This document shows, piece by piece, positions 7,342 to 15,461 of a DNA stretch of 57,942 nucleotides. The notes beneath the pieces were generated by a model that made no database searches, was not told the origin of the DNA, and worked only from the letters and a program-made list of their open reading frames with translations. The stretch spans positions 1-57,942 of the forward strand of contig NZ_CP084477.1 of assembly GCF_020405225.1 (NCBI RefSeq), read 5' to 3'. A program made the translations under genes and the position numbers. Every line of letters starts with the position of its first letter. Within the stretch, counting starts at the first letter, position 1. The stretch comes from Natrinema sp. DC36. Lineage in GTDB: Archaea > Halobacteriota > Halobacteria > Halobacteriales > Natrialbaceae.

Positions 7342-8789
7342 TGTCCGTCTGTTCCGATCAGAATGATTCTTCCATCGATCCCTGCTTGGCCTGCCTGCCC
7401 GTCTTTGCCGGGTTCAGTATCTGATTCCCCGCTCCCGGCTGTCCCCGCCCCACCGGTCCCGGGTTGTCCACCGGAAACAGACACTGAACCATTTATTACA
7501 AATTCGCGGGCCAGTATGATGATACAGCCGCCAGCCCCGCCACCACCGCCACCGCCGCCACCGTGTCCCGAATAACCGGATCCGTCTGGCGGAACACCAT
7601 TCCCCCCATCTTGTCCGTCGGTTCCTTCGGCTAAGACGGAGCCGTCAATTTCAACGTAAGGGGCTTTGAGAAAGACAACTCCACCACCATCGCCTGCGTC
7701 TCCGCCATGCCCACTACGACCTTGGGAACCACTGGTACTTCCACTTGTTCCGCCGGGCGAACCGCTCGCTCCTCCCCCTCCTCCTGCACCGGCGATGAGA
7801 GCAAGATTCATCAGCGAGTCGAAGATGCTGCCTCGATTAAGTCCAAAATCCTCCCACTCTGGACTGTTGTCCGCATATTCTTGTCCTCCGAGATCAGCAC
7901 CCGGAACTGACGCACCCCCGTCGTTTGTTATATAGTCACCTCCGGCACCACCGTCGCCCCCGGACTTAAACTGTGAATCGCCGACAAGATCGCCAAGGGA
8001 TCCGTCCGTCCCAGGTTCGCCGTCGTCCCCATCCGAACTAGAAGATCTCGAGTGACCATCACCACCCGTCCCTCCGGATGCCCCATCACCTGAGACATCT
8101 ATGGACCCGTCTATAACGATCTCGTCAGTTGCGTGGACCGCGATGACCCCTTCAGACGATTGTACCGTTGCACCTTGCTCAACGACGTATCTCTCGGCGA
8201 AAAAGCGCGTACTCTCGGTCGTATTCGAGCTTCTGATGATCTCCCCGTCGACTCCGAGGCCATAAATCGGAGGATCGAACGCTCCTATTCCTTGTCCTCG
8301 GATGTAATCAGCATTAATTCCGGACCCCTCTCCCTGTGAGAAGGGGATTCGCCGACTCGAGATGTCGCTGCTCGAGATATCGCTCACCCCCGCCCCGATC
8401 CAGACCTCTGCGAGCGGGATGAACGCCCCGCTAGGGATAGGGACCGTCGGGACTCCCGTCCGCGTCCCCTGCTCGTTCGACGGATCGGCCGCTGCTGGCT
8501 CACCGCCGAGCGTCTGAATCGTGCCAGCGTCGTCCAGATAGACCAGCGCCTTCCGCGGGTTGTCTGGGTCGGAACTGGGAAGGGAGACCCCCGAGGCATT
8601 GCTCACGGCCTCCGCTGGCCCACCGAGACGAGCCTGTGTTGAGAACGTCACGTCGACCGTGAGGTTACTACTGCCGGGATCGACACTCGCGCCATCGGGA
8701 TCGAGCAGATGGTAGCCGTTGAGTGCCATCTGGTACTGAACGATGTCGAGCAACTGTGCGCCGTCTGCGATGCTGGGATTGAATGTCAT
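7338..8789 (-). CDS. Glycine-rich tail fibre/adhesin
   Basis: This 483-residue protein has a globular N-terminus (about 1-190, with a beta-helix-like VQSSEGVIAVHATDEIVIDGSI section) and then long glycine-rich blocks: GGTGGDGHS, AGAGGGGGASGS, GHGGGGGGGGGAGG. It ends in collagen-like G-x-x triplets and the cap GIDGRIILIGTDGQ. Glycine-rich segments alternating with beta strands are typical of phage adhesins that fold as polyglycine sandwiches. It overlaps the downstream fibronectin gene by 4 bases. Likely product: a receptor-binding tip whose glycine blocks present variable loops. Confidence 0.7.
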   Translation of the reverse strand: MTFNPSIADGAQLLDIVQYQMALNGYHLLDPDGASVDPGSSNLTVDVTFSTQARLGGPAEAVSNASGVSLPSSDPDNPRKALVYLDDAGTIQTLGGEPAAADPSNEQGTRTGVPTVPIPSGAFIPLAEVWIGAGVSDISSSDISSRRIPFSQGEGSGINADYIRGQGIGAFDPPIYGLGVDGEIIRSSNTTESTRFFAERYVVEQGATVQSSEGVIAVHATDEIVIDGSIDVSGDGASGGTGGDGHSRSSSSDGDDGEPGTDGSLGDLVGDSQFKSGGDGGAGGDYITNDGGASVPGADLGGQEYADNSPEWEDFGLNRGSIFDSLMNLALIAGAGGGGGASGSPGGTSGSTSGSQGRSGHGGDAGDGGGVVFLKAPYVEIDGSVLAEGTDGQDGGNGVPPDGSGYSGHGGGGGGGGGAGGCIIILAREFVINGSVSVSGGQPGTGGAGTAGSGESDTEPGKDGQAGQAGIDGRIILIGTDGQ

Positions 8790-8832
8790 TGGAGTATCGT
8801 ACCGAAAACTGAGGTGTCGGTTCTACAGTGGT

Positions 8833-9969
8833 TCACCGGCGGACGTTGTTGCGAGCAACGAGCCCCTTCGACGCATTCGGATCGATCAGTGACTCCGACG
8901 CGATCGGGGAGAGCCAGTCCGCCAATTCCGTCGGGATCGGCCCTGCCTCGTCCTCGGGCTTCGAGAACTGCACCGCGTCGTAGCCGCGATTGAGGATCGC
9001 GTTCAACGCGAACAGCGAGCCGTCGACGTCGAACGTGAGCTGGGCGCGATCGCGGACCATCGCGACGTCCATGAGGTCGACGTCGAACAGGTCGATCGTG
9101 GCGGGTTGATCGGCCTCGAGGCCGACCGTCGTCCAGCCGTCGGTCGCGGAGTCCCACTCCTCGGCCTCGAGCGTACCGTTGGCCTCGTCGAGACGGAGCC
9201 GCAGGAGGGCGTTTGAAAGGACTACTTGGTTGGCGATATCGTGCTCCGTCGAGTGGATAGTCTGCCACTGGCGGATACCCTCATCTGTGAACTTCGCATC
9301 GTAGCCACGGGTGTCGTAGACCCGAACGCCGCACGGGACTTCGTTCGCGTAGTCGACCGCGTAGATCAGCGTCGGAGCATCACCCTCTACTGACGCGTTG
9401 TCGAGATCATAGATGTCGACGTCCGCCGCCGCGGTCGATCGTGTCTCGACCGGGGTTGCTGACGCTCGAGCGCCGGCATCGCCGAGCCACTGAACCTTTT
9501 CAGCAGTACTGGGGACGCCGACCAGCCGCTCGAGGGTGTTCCCAAACTGGTGTTCAAGTTCCCGCGGGTTTGACTCGAGGGCTCGGTAGTAGCTCCCCTT
9601 CTTACCGACGAACGTCAGCGAGAGTGTGTACGCCCAGACGCTCCGATCGTTCGCATGAAGCGGCTCGACGTCTGCGCTCGCGATCTCGTAGTAGCCAGCG
9701 TTCGAGTAGCTACCACTGCGCCGATACAGCGGCAGCGTCGGCAGGCTCGAGTCCGACAGTTCATCGAGCTCGTTCGCGAGCATCGTCGAGATCTCCTCGC
9801 CCCAGCGGTACTGTCCACTGAGCGAGAGGTCCGCCGCCTCCGAGGAGAGTGACTCGACGATCGCGCCGTCCTCCTGGAGGATGCCTGCCTCGGCGAGTTT
9901 CTGGCCGAGACTGTCACTCTCGGCCGTCTGAGCGGCCTCCGGGATCGGGCTGTTGTAGATGTATTTCAT
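8833..9969 (-). CDS. Tail protein, probable distal tail/baseplate component
   Basis: This 378-residue protein has no catalytic motif that I recognise. It is rich in beta-strand segments (WAYTLSLTFVGKKGSYYRAL, TIDLFDVDLMDVAMVRDRAQLTFDV). Its place directly after the tape measure and a second tail protein, and before the adhesins, is that of a distal tail or baseplate-hub protein in siphoviruses. It abuts the upstream gene with one base between the start at 9969 and the stop at 9970. The structural role rests on position only. Confidence 0.6.
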   Translation of the reverse strand: MKYIYNSPIPEAAQTAESDSLGQKLAEAGILQEDGAIVESLSSEAADLSLSGQYRWGEEISTMLANELDELSDSSLPTLPLYRRSGSYSNAGYYEIASADVEPLHANDRSVWAYTLSLTFVGKKGSYYRALESNPRELEHQFGNTLERLVGVPSTAEKVQWLGDAGARASATPVETRSTAAADVDIYDLDNASVEGDAPTLIYAVDYANEVPCGVRVYDTRGYDAKFTDEGIRQWQTIHSTEHDIANQVVLSNALLRLRLDEANGTLEAEEWDSATDGWTTVGLEADQPATIDLFDVDLMDVAMVRDRAQLTFDVDGSLFALNAILNRGYDAVQFSKPEDEAGPIPTELADWLSPIASESLIDPNASKGLVARNNVRR

Positions 9970-10632
9970 TTAAAAGTCCTGTACGAAGTCGGCGATGTCG
10001 TTTAGCCCACTGTCGAACGACCCCTGCAGATCGACGTTGGGGAACATCGATGTCCAGGTCAGCGTAATTGATCCCTCGATCGCTGCCGGCTTGTCCGGGT
10101 CGTACGTGATGCTGCTCTCGTTGATCGCAACGGGCATCGGCTGTCCGAACGCGCCGGCCTCGCCGGTCCCCGAGTACGTTCCGTCATTCCACTCGCCGAT
10201 GTGGAGTCGGGTACCGCCGGAGCTGTCGCTCTTACTCTGGGTGACGAACCACTCGAAGACCTGTTTCATCGCGATCAGGTCCGATCCGGTTGCGTCGGTC
10301 TTGTTGATGTCGTCAGGGTCATCGGGATTGGTCGACCCATCGCCCCATTCGTCGCCCGGACTGGCAGCGAACGAGAGCGTCTCCTGGTAGTGGCCGGAGC
10401 CACCGTCGACGTGGTACCCTTTGCGATTCTCGAGGTCCGCATCGGCGACGTCGTCCGGGAGGAGATCCGTGCCGATGTCGAAGGCCTCCCTGAACCGCTG
10501 TCCGCGGTTGCTGAGGAGGTAGTTCTTCGTCACGTCACCGGTATCTGAGAGATCCTCTCGAAGCTCGAAGACGCCGGTAGTGTCGCCACCGTTGATGTCG
10601 ATCTCGAGATACGCTGTGCTTCTCAGTGTCAT
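9970..10632 (-). CDS. Tail structural protein
   Basis: This 220-residue protein lies between tape measure and distal tail genes. The sequence is beta-rich, with a late AAIEGSITLTWTSMFPN segment reminiscent of tube-type folds. It may be a second tube-like or distal-tail protein. The opposite-strand rhomboid gene at 10680 separates it from the tape measure, so it may rely on its own promoter or on read-through. Confidence 0.55.
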   Translation of the reverse strand: MTLRSTAYLEIDINGGDTTGVFELREDLSDTGDVTKNYLLSNRGQRFREAFDIGTDLLPDDVADADLENRKGYHVDGGSGHYQETLSFAASPGDEWGDGSTNPDDPDDINKTDATGSDLIAMKQVFEWFVTQSKSDSSGGTRLHIGEWNDGTYSGTGEAGAFGQPMPVAINESSITYDPDKPAAIEGSITLTWTSMFPNVDLQGSFDSGLNDIADFVQDF

Positions 10633-10679
10633 GGTGTTATAGGGGAATCATTTTTGACTATTCGACGGAATATCAGGAT

Positions 10680-11345
10680 ATGAAACAGGCCGCCGAGACG
10701 CCGCAGCAGGTCGGCCCCAACGCTGGTGAAAAGCCGATGGGCGGTCTCTCGGTCGCGATGAATCCAGCGCTTCAGACGCTAATGCTAATGTCTATCGTCT
10801 CGCTGGCAACTTGGACAGGTGTACAAGCAAACGACGTCGACCCCTTCATGCTGCAAGCACCGCTTACAGAGGAGTGGTGGCAACTCCCGTTGAGCGTTTA
10901 TGCCCACAGTTCTCCAGACCACCTCACAGGGAACGCAACCGTCATCCTCATCGCAGGCGGAATTATCTCGCTTTCTACGAGTTGGTTCCGCTTTCACCTC
11001 TTTTTCCTGTCTTCCGGGATACTCGCCGGAGTGAGCCACGTCGCCGTGACAGATGCGATGGGGACTGCAGCCCCAGTTCTCGGGGCAAGTGGGGCAGCGT
11101 TCGCTCTCGTCGGGTATCTCCTAACGAGCAACACCGTTTCGTCCGCCGTTCTTGAGGGCGCGTCGATCCGAGTTGTGCTATCAGTCGCGGCTGGCGTCGC
11201 GCTTTTTCTGACGATCCAGTCGGCGGGAATGGAGATCGCGAACCTCGCGCATTTCACCGGCGCGGCGATCGGCCTGCTCTCTGGCCATTTCAATCTGCTC
11301 CGACCGCAGCAGTGGGGGCTGCTCGACCGTGTTTCACGTAGTTGA
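10680..11345 (+). CDS. Rhomboid-family intramembrane serine protease
   Basis: This 221-residue polytopic membrane protein carries the rhomboid catalytic signature: GASG with nucleophile Ser137, and a second catalytic histidine at His191 in ANLAHFTGAAIGLLSG. It also has the oxyanion-side HxxxxHLxxN pattern (His76, His81, Asn85). About six membrane spans are visible. The length is right for a minimal rhomboid. It is the only plus-strand gene inside the late module, as expected of an independently acquired cargo gene. Substrate unknown: it could trim a viral tail or membrane protein or a host surface protein. The ATG at 10680 is chosen because upstream in-frame codons give no plausible start context. 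Confidence 0.85.
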   Translation: MKQAAETPQQVGPNAGEKPMGGLSVAMNPALQTLMLMSIVSLATWTGVQANDVDPFMLQAPLTEEWWQLPLSVYAHSSPDHLTGNATVILIAGGIISLSTSWFRFHLFFLSSGILAGVSHVAVTDAMGTAAPVLGASGAAFALVGYLLTSNTVSSAVLEGASIRVVLSVAAGVALFLTIQSAGMEIANLAHFTGAAIGLLSGHFNLLRPQQWGLLDRVSRS

Positions 11346-11368
11346 CAGAGTCGCCTTTACCACCGTCT

Positions 11369-12634
11369 TCACCGCCCCCCTGATACCTGACTCTCGAGAT
11401 CATCGATCTGGGCTTCGATATCATCTCGGACCTCCTCGATGCGTTCCTCGACCGCGTCGACAACCCGGTCGGCCATCTTGTCAAGGTCGCGGACGTTGAC
11501 GTCGACCGGACCCACACTGGCGTCGATATCCGCCGGCCGGGGGTCAACCGATGTTTCGACCGTCGTTGTTGTGGTTGTAGTTTGGCTGGTGCTCCCTCCG
11601 TTATTGCCAGAGCTACCCGAAGAACCGCCAGATGACGAGGTGTCAGACTGCGAATCCCCACCAAAAAAGCGGTCCTGAAGGCCTTCGAGTTGCTCTTCTG
11701 TCCATCGATCCGCATCTGCAAATGGCTTCCCGATTACCGGAATGTCCTCTGTCCGTTCCCGAGTCTGTTCCCGGTATTTACGGGTAGCTTCAAACACCGA
11801 ATCAGGTTCTGATTCTTCATCACCTGTCTTGATATACGGCTCCTCACCTACCTGCGGCTGCTTCACTTCTTCAGTTGCCGTGGTCACATCGACCGAGATC
11901 TCGATCGGGGGCACCTCTTCGACCTCGAGGGGATCGACTTCTTCGACCTCGAGCGGCGATGGGTCGTCAACCGCGAACGGGTCAGGGTTCTCGACCCCCA
12001 GCGGGCTCGGGTCTTCAACACCGAGCGGTGATGGATCCTCCACTGCATAGGGCTCCTCTGGGTGGTCGACATCGTACGGATCCTCCGGATGGTCCAGCTC
12101 GTACGGATCCTCTGGATGGTCGACATCGTACGGCTCTTCAGGCCCGTCGACCTCGATCGGCGTCCAGTCTGGTTTCTCAACCTCGACACTCGAGCCGCCG
12201 ATCGCCGATCCGACAGCGGATCCCACTGCAGCACCGATACCCGTGGCAACACCGCTACCGATACCGCCGGCAGCGCCGCCGGCTCCGCCGAGGAGCCCGC
12301 CGATCGCGCCGCCGCCGAGCAGCTCACTGAGCATTCCGCCGCCGTCGCCGCCACCGACCTTGTCTTCGATGTCCTCGAGGTAGACTACTGCCTCCTCGAG
12401 GTAATCGGTCCGCTCGCGGGCCCAGCGGTACTCGCGACGCGCACGCCGGCGTTCGCGACCGCCACCAGACCCGTCTGTTGCGACCTGTGCAGACATCGCG
12501 CCGCCATCTGCGACGCCAACCTCGGTCGTCCCGAGCTCGGACTCCAGTTGCTGCTTGACGTTGTTGACCGACCGACTGTCTAACTCGACCTCGAGCGTGG
12601 AGGTCGTGCCGAAGCCGTCATCTGATGCGGGCAT
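11369..12634 (-). CDS. Tail tape measure protein
   Basis: This 421-residue protein begins 6 bases after the end of the frameshifted chaperone product, the usual tape-measure position. It has a helical N-terminus, a glycine/alanine-rich hydrophobic stretch typical of tape measures (GGAIGGLLGGAGG... to SAIGGSS, about residues 105-150), and a run of short acidic repeats of the form DHPEDPYxV, then EDPSPLGV (about 165-235). The C-terminal 80 residues are helical (MADRVVDAVEERIEEVRDDI). Its modest length would correspond to a tail of roughly 60 nm by the usual 1.5 angstroms per residue; that is an estimate. Confidence 0.75.
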   Translation of the reverse strand: MPASDDGFGTTSTLEVELDSRSVNNVKQQLESELGTTEVGVADGGAMSAQVATDGSGGGRERRRARREYRWARERTDYLEEAVVYLEDIEDKVGGGDGGGMLSELLGGGAIGGLLGGAGGAAGGIGSGVATGIGAAVGSAVGSAIGGSSVEVEKPDWTPIEVDGPEEPYDVDHPEDPYELDHPEDPYDVDHPEEPYAVEDPSPLGVEDPSPLGVENPDPFAVDDPSPLEVEEVDPLEVEEVPPIEISVDVTTATEEVKQPQVGEEPYIKTGDEESEPDSVFEATRKYREQTRERTEDIPVIGKPFADADRWTEEQLEGLQDRFFGGDSQSDTSSSGGSSGSSGNNGGSTSQTTTTTTTVETSVDPRPADIDASVGPVDVNVRDLDKMADRVVDAVEERIEEVRDDIEAQIDDLESQVSGGR

Positions 12635-12640
12635 AATCGG

Positions 12641-13266
12641 TTACAGGAGTGGTCGTGACGCCGCGTAGGCGTCGAGCAGTTTCAGGTAGTCGAGCGGTAC
12701 CTCGAGGACGTCGTCGTAGCTCATGCCGTGGGCGAGTCCGACGACGATGTAGTAGTCGAGCTCGGCTCGTCCGTCGAGGTCTCCGAGGCTTCGGTCGTGG
12801 TCTCCGTCGAAGACGTCGAGGATCCGTTTCCCTCAGCCACGCTGAGAGAGTTGGTCTTCGCCTCAAGCCAGTCGGTGAACGCCGGATGGCAGCCGGAAAG
12901 TGCCGAGAACGTCTCTTTGAGGTCGTCGTCGGAGCCGCCGTACGGCGCATCGGCCGTACTGGCAGCAGTGAACCAGAGGGTGCGCTCGTCTTCGCCGGCG
13001 ACCTCGGGGATCTCACGATACAGCATCGCTCTCTCGCCCGCGGTCATCGCACCGAGTTCGATCTCGGCGTCACCGCCCCACTCCTCTTCGTCACGCTGCC
13101 ACTCGAGGCCGTTTCGGAAGTATCGGAGCCGGTCGCGGCGGCTTTCGGTCGCCTTGTACTTGTCAGTCTCTTCCTCCAACTCCTCGAGGCTCTCCTCGAG
13201 ATCGTCGATCCGGTCTTTCAGTTTCTCGATCGCAGTGCCGAGTTCGTAGGTTTCGGTTGTGAGCAT
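12641..13266 (-). CDS. Tail assembly chaperone, -1 frameshift product (GT type)
   Basis: The unshifted frame ends at 12721 (181 residues, ending in a low-complexity Ser/Thr tail). The slippery heptamer G-GGA-AAC (12832-12826) is correctly phased for a -1 slip. After the slip, reading continues for 61 codons to a stop at 12641-12643, giving about 208 residues that end in YYIVVGLAHGMSYDDVLEVP and a helical tail. This mirrors the lambda G/GT strategy, in which the short form and the long T-fused form together load the tape measure. The gene lies between tail tube and tape measure, exactly where such a pair belongs. The N-terminal half is a predicted coiled coil (IEKLKDRIDDLEESLEELEE). Confidence 0.8.
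12721..13266 (-). CDS. Tail assembly chaperone, unshifted product (G type)
   Basis: This 181-residue protein starts with MLTTETYELGTAIEKLKDRI and a long acidic coiled coil, then a compact helical region (EIPEVAGEDERTLWF, FTDWLEAKTNS). It ends in a disordered Ser/Thr-rich tail produced only when no frameshift occurs. It follows the tail tube gene by 3 bases. By analogy with lambda G, this should be the abundant form that coats the tape measure during tail assembly. Confidence 0.75.
   Translation of the reverse strand: MLTTETYELGTAIEKLKDRIDDLEESLEELEEETDKYKATESRRDRLRYFRNGLEWQRDEEEWGGDAEIELGAMTAGERAMLYREIPEVAGEDERTLWFTAASTADAPYGGSDDDLKETFSALSGCHPAFTDWLEAKTNSLSVAEGNGSSTSSTETTTEASETSTDEPSSTTTSSSDSPTA
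12826..12832 (-). promoter_or_regulatory. Programmed -1 frameshift heptamer GGGAAAC
   Basis: On the minus strand the sequence reads GAG GGA AAC, so the heptamer GGGAAAC sits in the X-XXY-YYZ phase needed for tandem -1 slippage. The downstream -1 frame encodes a chaperone-like C-terminus, while the zero frame encodes only low-complexity Ser/Thr residues before its stop. Confidence 0.8.
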
Positions 13267-13269
13267 GAG

Positions 13270-14172
13270 TTAGGCAGTGGCCGTTGTCGCGGAGACGTCC
13301 GCAACGTGGTAGTCGATCGGCTCGCCGAGATCGGCGTCCGGTGCGACGAGGTCCGACCAGCTGTAACTGGTCGGCTGGCAGCCTTCGAGCGTGTACTCGA
13401 TTGTGTCGCCCTGGCCGTTCTCGAGCGCGAACGTCGCCGGGACCTTGCCGACCAGCCCCTCTCGAGAGTCGTCAACCGCCAGCGCGAGTTGGTCTCGCTC
13501 GGTGAACGTCGCGTCCGTCGAGAACGACGGCTCGATCGCGTCGACGACGGCGTCATAGGGATGGCGACCCTGCCCGCGCCGGAACCGTGCCAGGCCCGAG
13601 AGCGAGAGCGTCGTCGACTGCATGAGCGGCTGGTTGAGACCGCCGACCTCGAACGTCGCTCCATGCCAGGTGTAGACATCTTCGTCAGAGGGCTGCTCAA
13701 TCGTGCCTGGTTCCGTGATGTCGCTGGGCTCGTCACCGTAGAGGATCGTGAGCTCGACGGAGATGTCGCTGCCCTGTTCGTAGCTGATCGACGCATCTTG
13801 GACGATCGCGCCGGTCGGCGTCCGCGACTCGGTCGTCCCGTCGGGCATCTCGATCGCGTAGTACCACGTCGACGACGGAGCACGCATCGGTGAGTTCGGA
13901 AGTGCCGTCCCACCGTCAGCGAAAACGAGGTCGTGGAAGTTGTCGTCGGTCAGGCTGAACGACACCGACATGGCACCCTCCCAGTTGCCCGGACGGGAGC
14001 CCGACGGTGTGGGATCGTCTGGCTGGCGCGACCGCTCGAGTGCCTGCTCGACCGTGAGATCGCCGACCGTGACGTCTATCCCGGGCTGGTACCACGTTGG
14101 TTCAGTGGCCGGCCCATCGCCGTAGCTGTCTTCGACGGTGTACGCGACCGTTGCCGATCCCGCCCCCGTCAT
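13270..14172 (-). CDS. Major tail tube protein
   Basis: This 300-residue, beta-rich protein fits the tail tube position between the tail terminator and the chaperone. Segments such as GAMSVSFSLTDDNFHDLVFADG, GAIVQDASISYEQGSDISVE and ATFALENGQGDTIEYTLEGC are typical of tube or major tail proteins, which form hexameric rings. No sheath gene accompanies it, arguing for a non-contractile tail. The assignment rests on order and fold-like composition. Confidence 0.7.
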   Translation of the reverse strand: MTGAGSATVAYTVEDSYGDGPATEPTWYQPGIDVTVGDLTVEQALERSRQPDDPTPSGSRPGNWEGAMSVSFSLTDDNFHDLVFADGGTALPNSPMRAPSSTWYYAIEMPDGTTESRTPTGAIVQDASISYEQGSDISVELTILYGDEPSDITEPGTIEQPSDEDVYTWHGATFEVGGLNQPLMQSTTLSLSGLARFRRGQGRHPYDAVVDAIEPSFSTDATFTERDQLALAVDDSREGLVGKVPATFALENGQGDTIEYTLEGCQPTSYSWSDLVAPDADLGEPIDYHVADVSATTATA

Positions 14173-14203
14173 GCTGTACCTCTGTTCGTGTACGTGTCGT
14201 ATG

Positions 14204-14728
14204 TCATTGTCCTATGGTTTCGTAGCCGACGAGATCGACCGTCCAGGTCCAGAAGTACTCGTCCTGCCACTCTTGGCTGCGGTCGGCCGGATCGCCAACG
14301 GTCACCGTGTGGTAGGCCACGCGGCCGATGTCCTCCGCCTCGGGGTCGACCGACGGGTAGGAGAGCTCCTGCTGGATCGCGTGCTGTGCGTAGAGGGCGA
14401 TCTGCTTAGCGTGGATGCTCGAGTCGATGTGTCCATGCTCTCCCCCTTGCGAGGTCAACCCCTTCAGACGACAGTCAACGGTCGTCGTGACGCGCCGGCG
14501 GTTGTCCGGGCCGGCGACCTCGGGGATACGAGAGCCCAGCGACGCCCCGAGCGCCGACGCCCGGGTGAATTCAACTGACTTTTCCCGCCGGCCTGTCTCG
14601 AGGACCTCCGGCTCGTCGCGGTTGACCCGGTAAAGGCGCTCAGTTCCATCGTCGTCGGCCGGCCAGTCGTCGGGCCAGTTGCTGCGGATCGTCTCGAGCA
14701 CCCACGCGACCTCGTCCTGAACAGCCAT
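14204..14728 (-). CDS. Probable tail terminator
   Basis: This 174-residue protein is directly upstream of the tail tube gene and downstream of the gp10-like protein, the order of tail completion factors in HK97-like phages. Its sequence (EVAWVLETIRSNWPDDWPADD, then a beta-rich section VTTTVDCRLKGL) is compatible with a gpU-like terminator that caps the tube. The start abuts the previous stop. Confidence 0.6.
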   Translation of the reverse strand: MAVQDEVAWVLETIRSNWPDDWPADDDGTERLYRVNRDEPEVLETGRREKSVEFTRASALGASLGSRIPEVAGPDNRRRVTTTVDCRLKGLTSQGGEHGHIDSSIHAKQIALYAQHAIQQELSYPSVDPEAEDIGRVAYHTVTVGDPADRSQEWQDEYFWTWTVDLVGYETIGQ

Positions 14729-15160
14729 CTACAGCTCACCCTCCAGCTGGTCGAGCGTGTCTCGGATCGCCCGCGACTCAGGGATGCCGCCTGTCTCCGA
14801 GCCCCAGTTGACCTCGTCGGTCGTGATCCAGCTGTCCTTCGCCTCCCAGTAGAAGTGCAGCAGCGGATTGCCCTCGATCGTGTGCGGATCGACGCCCCAT
14901 TCGAAGAGGGCCGTGAGGCCAGGCCACTCGATCCGAACCGAGACGCTGTCACCGTCCCGCTCGACGATCGGGCCCTCGACGTCCTCCCAGATGTGGTCGA
15001 TATCGTAGTCGTGTCTCGAGGCGTAGGCCTGCCAGTTTTCCCGGGCGATGTCGATCAGTCGCGGGCCGATATCGTCACGGGCCTTCTTCTCGACGTCGTC
15101 CAGCACGGCCTCGCGGAGGTCGTCTTCGAAGCTCGAATCGAGCTCCATCAGCGCCCCCAC
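14729..15160 (-). CDS. HK97 gp10-like head-tail completion protein
   Basis: This 143-residue protein has the gp10 family pattern: an N-terminal helix (FEDDLREAVLDDVEKKARDDI), an IAREN...A helix, then a beta hairpin with VRIEWPGLTALFEWGVDPH, which matches the typical I...A.Y.E.GT.PH core. It acts at the head-tail joint. Its start overlaps the small membrane gene upstream. Confidence 0.75.
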   Translation of the reverse strand: MGALMELDSSFEDDLREAVLDDVEKKARDDIGPRLIDIARENWQAYASRHDYDIDHIWEDVEGPIVERDGDSVSVRIEWPGLTALFEWGVDPHTIEGNPLLHFYWEAKDSWITTDEVNWGSETGGIPESRAIRDTLDQLEGEL

Positions 15161-15333
15161 CTCGTTTCGTGAAGGCCGAACTCCTCGAGATCCGAACCAC
15201 CACGTGGGTCTTCATCAGGCGTCTCCGCGACCTGCGCCGACCGGTCGCTGCCCTCGGATGTCGCCAAGAGCGCCAGGAACGCCGCGAAGACGAACGTCGC
15301 CGAGAGGGCGAAGAGCAGCGTGCAGAAAGCCAT
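15148..15333 (-). CDS. Small single-span membrane protein
   Basis: This 61-residue protein has one clear membrane segment (MAFCTLLFALSATFVFAAFLA) and an acidic soluble tail ending in LEEFGLHETRWGR. Its ATG overlaps the stop of a tiny frame at 15392 and its end overlaps the gp10-like gene. Function unknown. A membrane protein between head and tail completion genes is unusual, and it could instead belong to the mobile cassette next door. Confidence 0.55.
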   Translation of the reverse strand: MAFCTLLFALSATFVFAAFLALLATSEGSDRSAQVAETPDEDPRGGSDLEEFGLHETRWGR

Positions 15334-15392
15334 CACGGCACCTCCGCATCAGGCTCGAGGTGTTCGTCGACTATTCTGGTTGCGTAGCTCAT
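15333..15392 (-). CDS. Possible 19-residue leader peptide
   Basis: A tiny frame (MSYATRIVDEHLEPDAEVP) ends in TGATG, where the next gene begins, a translational-coupling arrangement. It lies downstream of the HNH cassette. The stretch 15393-15461 holds a GCTGGG/CCCAGC hairpin and no other gene. Confidence 0.3.
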   Translation of the reverse strand: MSYATRIVDEHLEPDAEVP

Positions 15393-15461
15393 CGGTTGTT
15401 TGTTGTTACAGAATTTAGCTGGGTCTGGACCTCGGCCCCAGCGAGCGTCATCGACAATTGG

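Noticed and set aside
12649-13893. 414-codon plus-strand frame
   Set aside because: Antisense to tail tube and chaperone genes; arginine-rich translation typical of shadow frames.
3425-15160. Contractile (myovirus) tail
   Set aside because: Only one tube-like protein and no sheath, baseplate wedge or lysozyme-spike gene could be recognised.
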